Assembly (NCBI RefSeq): GCF_009900715.1
Contig: NZ_JAAAJC010000008.1
Span: 27,044-70,253, forward strand
DNA from: Halococcus salsus
GTDB lineage: Archaea; Halobacteriota; Halobacteria; Halobacteriales; Halococcaceae
Reading direction: 5' to 3'
Length of the DNA: 43,210 bases
Each line of letters starts with the position of its first letter. The stretch's first letter is position 1. Of this stretch, positions 40,820-43,210 are shown piece by piece. Under the pieces are notes generated by a model. The model was given only the letters and a program-made list of their open reading frames with translations. It ran no database searches and was not told the DNA's origin. The translations under genes and the position numbers were made by a program.

Positions 40820-41776
40820 CTACAAGTATCCAAGGTTTCGTAACCGGTCTTCAACACCTGTCTCTGGCGAGTATACTTCATCGATGTCGACATCGGGAGA
40901 ATGGGTATCTTCGTCAGTGGCCTGAGTTTCTACCCAAGGGACCTTCCGTAATTTTGGATGCGGGAGTGCTGCTACATGCCCGTATACTCCCATTTCACCG
41001 AACAACTCGCCGTGGTCAGCAGTAATAATCACCTTCTCAGCATCGATATTCGTGAGTAGTGTCTGCACGTTATCGAGGACATAGCGGAGATTCTCGATGT
41101 ATTCGTGCCACACCGCCTCCTTGTCCCCGCCGTTTCTCAGTGTTTCCAGCGGTGCCCTGTTACTTTCTGGAAGCGGTTCGTCCGCTGGCACTGTACTATA
41201 ATACGGTTCGTGTGGTTGCATATAGTGGACGATTAACCGATCCGGTCGGTTTTCTCGTGCGGTGGTTATCGCTGCGTCAGTAACGTACTCGGCTCTTGGC
41301 GCTCTATTACCAGCTTCACTAAACTCGTTGCTCCACGTGGGAAGGAACGTAGCGAAGTCAGACGAGGAGACGAGGTCTCGTTCGACGTACGATGCGATGG
41401 CATGTTCCTCCCAAAAACTGCCGTTGAGTGCAGTCCATCGTCCCCATTCTGGAGTATTCATGAGTACCTTCTCTGCCCAACCGTTCCCGGTAACCAGTGC
41501 CGTCTCAGCTATTTCGTTCCGGTATTCTTCTTTAAAAGTATTTATGATCCACTCTTTCGATGTGGACCCCACTGACCACCGCGTATCCACCTCTTCGAGA
41601 AACGCATATTCGTGACGAACCTCCATCAATGCATCAACTCTACACGCATCGAGAACGATTACTGCATCCCATTCTCTCTCGAATATATTTGTCCCCGTTG
41701 CAAGATGTTTGTCGGCAATCAGGTATGGATACAGATACGCACCATATATGGTCTGTCTGAGTTTATTCAGATTCAT
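40820..41776 (-). CDS. Sulfatase-like AlkP-superfamily protein
   Basis: ATG 41776 (MNLNKLRQTIYGAYLYPYLI) is chosen: a longer frame from GTG 41851 would be translated through adapter-like sequence. The 318-aa protein has the metal-binding start WDAVIVLDACRVDAL, a central YMQPHEPYYS and the second metal motif VIITADHGELFGEMGVYGHV, then LPHPKLRKVPWV. It ends RLRNLGYL. It is shorter than full sulfatases (450-500 aa) and lacks the CxPSR catalytic motif, so it is a compact AlkP-superfamily hydrolase or transferase, common in haloarchaeal glycan loci. The substrate could be a sulfate or phosphate ester. Confidence 0.8.
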   Translation of the reverse strand: MNLNKLRQTIYGAYLYPYLIADKHLATGTNIFEREWDAVIVLDACRVDALMEVRHEYAFLEEVDTRWSVGSTSKEWIINTFKEEYRNEIAETALVTGNGWAEKVLMNTPEWGRWTALNGSFWEEHAIASYVERDLVSSSDFATFLPTWSNEFSEAGNRAPRAEYVTDAAITTARENRPDRLIVHYMQPHEPYYSTVPADEPLPESNRAPLETLRNGGDKEAVWHEYIENLRYVLDNVQTLLTNIDAEKVIITADHGELFGEMGVYGHVAALPHPKLRKVPWVETQATDEDTHSPDVDIDEVYSPETGVEDRLRNLGYL

Positions 41777-41821
41777 GCTCACAGAAACCCTCCACTCGTG
41801 TAATATATTTGCGTTTGAAAT

Positions 41822-41851
41822 CGCTCTTCCGATCTTACTACCTCCAGTCAC
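41822..41851. other. Illumina-adapter-like sequence, probable assembly artefact
   Basis: CGCTCTTCCGATCT (41822-41835) is identical to the end of the Illumina TruSeq read-1 adapter, and CTCCAGTCAC (41842-41851) to the end of the reverse-complemented read-2/index adapter, with 6 bases between. Both elements so close together are very unlikely by chance. The contig may be joined through adapter sequence here, so the bases and the adjacency of flanking genes are doubtful. Confidence 0.75.
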
Positions 41852-41979
41852 GACAATTTGAAGTCGTCGGTCGCTTTCGCGACCGCATCGCGCATCGTGA
41901 GCCTCGGAACGTTGTTCTTTTGGATCGGGTTGAAGTCGAACTTTTGAGCAGCGAACAAAACTTCATCAGAGTGTTTCAT
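41848..41979 (-). CDS. Short ORF ending in adapter-like sequence; likely 5' fragment
   Basis: ATG 41979 opens a 43-residue frame (MKHSDEVLFAAQKFDFNPIQ... RDAVAKATDDFKLS). Its stop TGA lies in the adapter-like CTCCAGTCAC, so the real protein probably continues beyond the false joint. The sequence has coding character (balanced charge, GC-biased third positions) but I do not recognise it. The frame is open upstream for about 35 more codons without a strong start. Treat as a partial gene. Confidence 0.35.
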   Translation of the reverse strand: MKHSDEVLFAAQKFDFNPIQKNNVPRLTMRDAVAKATDDFKLS

Positions 41980-42225
41980 TGAAAGCGCCACACGGCGTCG
42001 GGATCGATCGGTATTGGTTTGAGAGGATGAAGCCGAGGAAGAATCAGGTATGGTAATCGTCTGATGAGTGGCTAAACGAGAAGTTCTTCACCACTCAGTA
42101 TCAGTCAGCTACATTGACTCACCTCGTCGAATTCCTGAGTAAGAAGAAACACTGGCTATGCAATAGTCCAATATGGGAATTCTATTGATATAATTTCCCG
42201 AAATGGCGGTTATTATTGCTCTGAG
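41980..42225. other. Intergenic stretch with no supported gene
   Basis: I see no complete gene here. The first 90 bases may code for the N-terminal part of the fragment at 41848; the rest, up to the sulfatase stop at 42226, is AT-rich and without clear signals. Confidence 0.4.
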
Positions 42226-43083
42226 CTACTCTTCAAGGTAGCCCAAATCTTCGAGACTTTGCCGGGTCGAATCCGAGAGATCCGCTGTACTATCTTCTAA
42301 TTGCTGTTCGCCAGCTCCAACTTGTTTTTCTGATATCCGTGTTTCGTGTTCGTCAAGAAGCGCCCTGAGTTCGTCATGTTTCTTCGGGTATTCAGTAGCC
42401 ACATCCTCACCGTCATCACCGTGGTGTGGTGTATTGTAGAGTTCATCGGTATTCCGGCGAATAAGTTTCCACTTGCCCGCCCGGACACCAGATATCTCAT
42501 CGACGGCGAGGTATATCTGCTCGTCGCCTCCGCGTTCAATCGCTCGAAGTGACTCGCCTTGCCAGTCTTCTGGCGGCTTGATGTCAGCACCATCAATTAG
42601 TGTCGGTGCGATGTCGAGATGCTGTGCAGGATACTCCGCTATCCGCTCACTGCCTGTCTCGGGTGAACGCACCAGTAGTGGTACTTGCGTCATCGAACTG
42701 TAGAGTGAGGCTGTATGAAACGGGTTGTAGCGTCCAAACTCCTCACCGTGATCGCCTGTGATGGCGACCGTGATATCATCGTTCAGCGTATCGAGTATGC
42801 GTCCAATTTGCTCGTCCGCGCTGCGGATGCCAGTATCATAGGCGTCAATAGCGGCCTGTGATGGGGTTGCTCCTTCGACAACTTCGTTGTGGGGCTTAAC
42901 GACGTGGCGAATATCGGTATCACCGCGAATAGTTCTGAGGTGATCGTTCCAGCGTGCATACGGCGTGTGTGCGTCCATGAGATGCACCCATGCGAAAAAG
43001 GGTGTGTCCCCGCTTTGTTGGCGTTCGATCCACTGTATAGCCTGCGAGCATAGTTCTGCGTCGAGCGTGTCATAGAAACCGTC
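42226..43083 (-). pseudogene. Sulfatase, C-terminal two-thirds (N-terminus missing)
   Basis: The frame is open from 43083 (DGFYDTLDAELCSQAIQWIE) to TGA/TAG-side 42226, about 285 residues, with FFAWVHLMDAHTPYARW, the metal motif TVAITGDHGEEFGRYNPFHT, QVPLLVRSP, LDIAPTLIDGADI, ISGVRAGKWKLIRR and the tail SLEDLGYLEE. These are the middle and C-terminal parts of a classic sulfatase. An in-frame TGA at 43084-43086 closes it, and the catalytic N-terminal third is absent, so it is probably non-functional unless an internal GTG (42987) is used. Its likely N-terminal counterpart lies at 33449 on the other strand. Confidence 0.75.
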
Positions 43084-43086
43084 TCA

Positions 43087-43210
43087 TGCAGTGAGTATCT
43101 CGCGGCCGGGGTTGTCTCCTCGTTCATCATTGGTGATCGCGACGACTACTCGGAGGCACAGCGCGAGGAACACCTGCGCTCGTGCGTGAACGCGGCCTCG
43201 GGCACGGACG
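43087..43210 (+). CDS. Partial unidentified ORF running off the window
   Basis: From about 43087 a plus-strand frame reads EYLAAGVVSSFIIGDRDDYS and EAQREEHLRSCVNAASGTD up to the window end. It has about 80% G/C at third positions and haloarchaeal acidity, whereas the opposite strand in the same interval has poorer codon use. No start codon is seen; the 5' end seems lost at the junction with the sulfatase fragment. Family not recognised. Confidence 0.4.

Noticed and set aside
42783-43130. 115-codon minus-strand frame (MMNEETTPAARYS...)
   Set aside because: It overlaps the true sulfatase frame out of phase and only becomes open across the junction.
1-43210. tRNA, rRNA, origin or integrase genes
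   Set aside because: I looked for cloverleaf-like segments, rRNA-like conserved blocks, orc1/cdc6 and tyrosine-recombinase motifs and saw none, though a covariance search could find something missed by eye.

Overview
The window is haloarchaeal chromosome (class Halobacteria). Proteins are acidic, the core genes use GC-rich third positions, promoters are archaeal (TATA-like boxes 25-28 nt before apparently leaderless starts), and many families are haloarchaeal: TbsP/DUF5821 regulators, DUF7563-type zinc microproteins, the DUF58/MoxR/DUF4129 module and IS1341-type TnpB. The genus cannot be fixed from the sequence. Functions below come from motif reading only; no database search was run.

Layout. 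1-601: 5' part of a PfkB sugar kinase (-). 770-5180: accessory zone with gene remnants, six zinc-finger microprotein ORFs, an imperfect repeat pair and a first TbsP-like regulator. 5182-8095: lower-GC segment with small membrane proteins, a 51-aa 'GCxEIW' microprotein under a palindrome, an SDR epimerase and a decayed metallopeptidase gene; it ends at a second TbsP paralog (8096-8929). 8930-18265: a compact membrane/ATPase module (DUF1616, DUF58, small TM protein, DUF4350, MoxR, coiled-coil TM protein, multi-TM protein, DUF4129). 18433-21436: GT4 glycosyltransferase plus a DUF2079 membrane protein. 21453-24800: a second GCxEIW microprotein with the same palindrome, a zinc microprotein, a complete TnpB-only IS, a VapB(AbrB)-VapC pair with operator, and an internally deleted tnpB remnant. 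24831-29003: a large acidic unknown protein, a small unknown, a winged-helix/TumE-like toxin-antitoxin-type pair with its own palindrome, and a pRiA4b ORF-3-like protein. 28996-43083: a surface-glycan locus with five glycosyltransferase-type genes, two large paralogous membrane proteins, a polysaccharide deacetylase, and several alkaline-phosphatase/sulfatase-superfamily genes, some broken. The last 120 bases start an unidentified plus-strand frame.

How it works together. The glycan genes (GT2 with DUF2304, GT4s, GT-C-like membrane proteins, deacetylase, AlkP/sulfatase enzymes, SDR epimerase) fit synthesis and modification of a cell-surface polysaccharide or glycoprotein glycan. Sharp GC changes near 33.6, 37.4, 39.6 and 43.1 kb and truncated sulfatase genes at these junctions show repeated cassette exchange.

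Most worth a second look: two unrelated-locus microproteins with the same 19-bp palindrome exactly 2 nt before their start codons; Illumina-adapter-like sequence at 41822-41851, probably an assembly artefact; a split sulfatase on opposite strands; the LGYL-type C-terminal tail shared by AlkP proteins and a ribbon-helix-helix protein; and a 22-base match between the IS left-end hairpin and an intergenic site 7 kb away.
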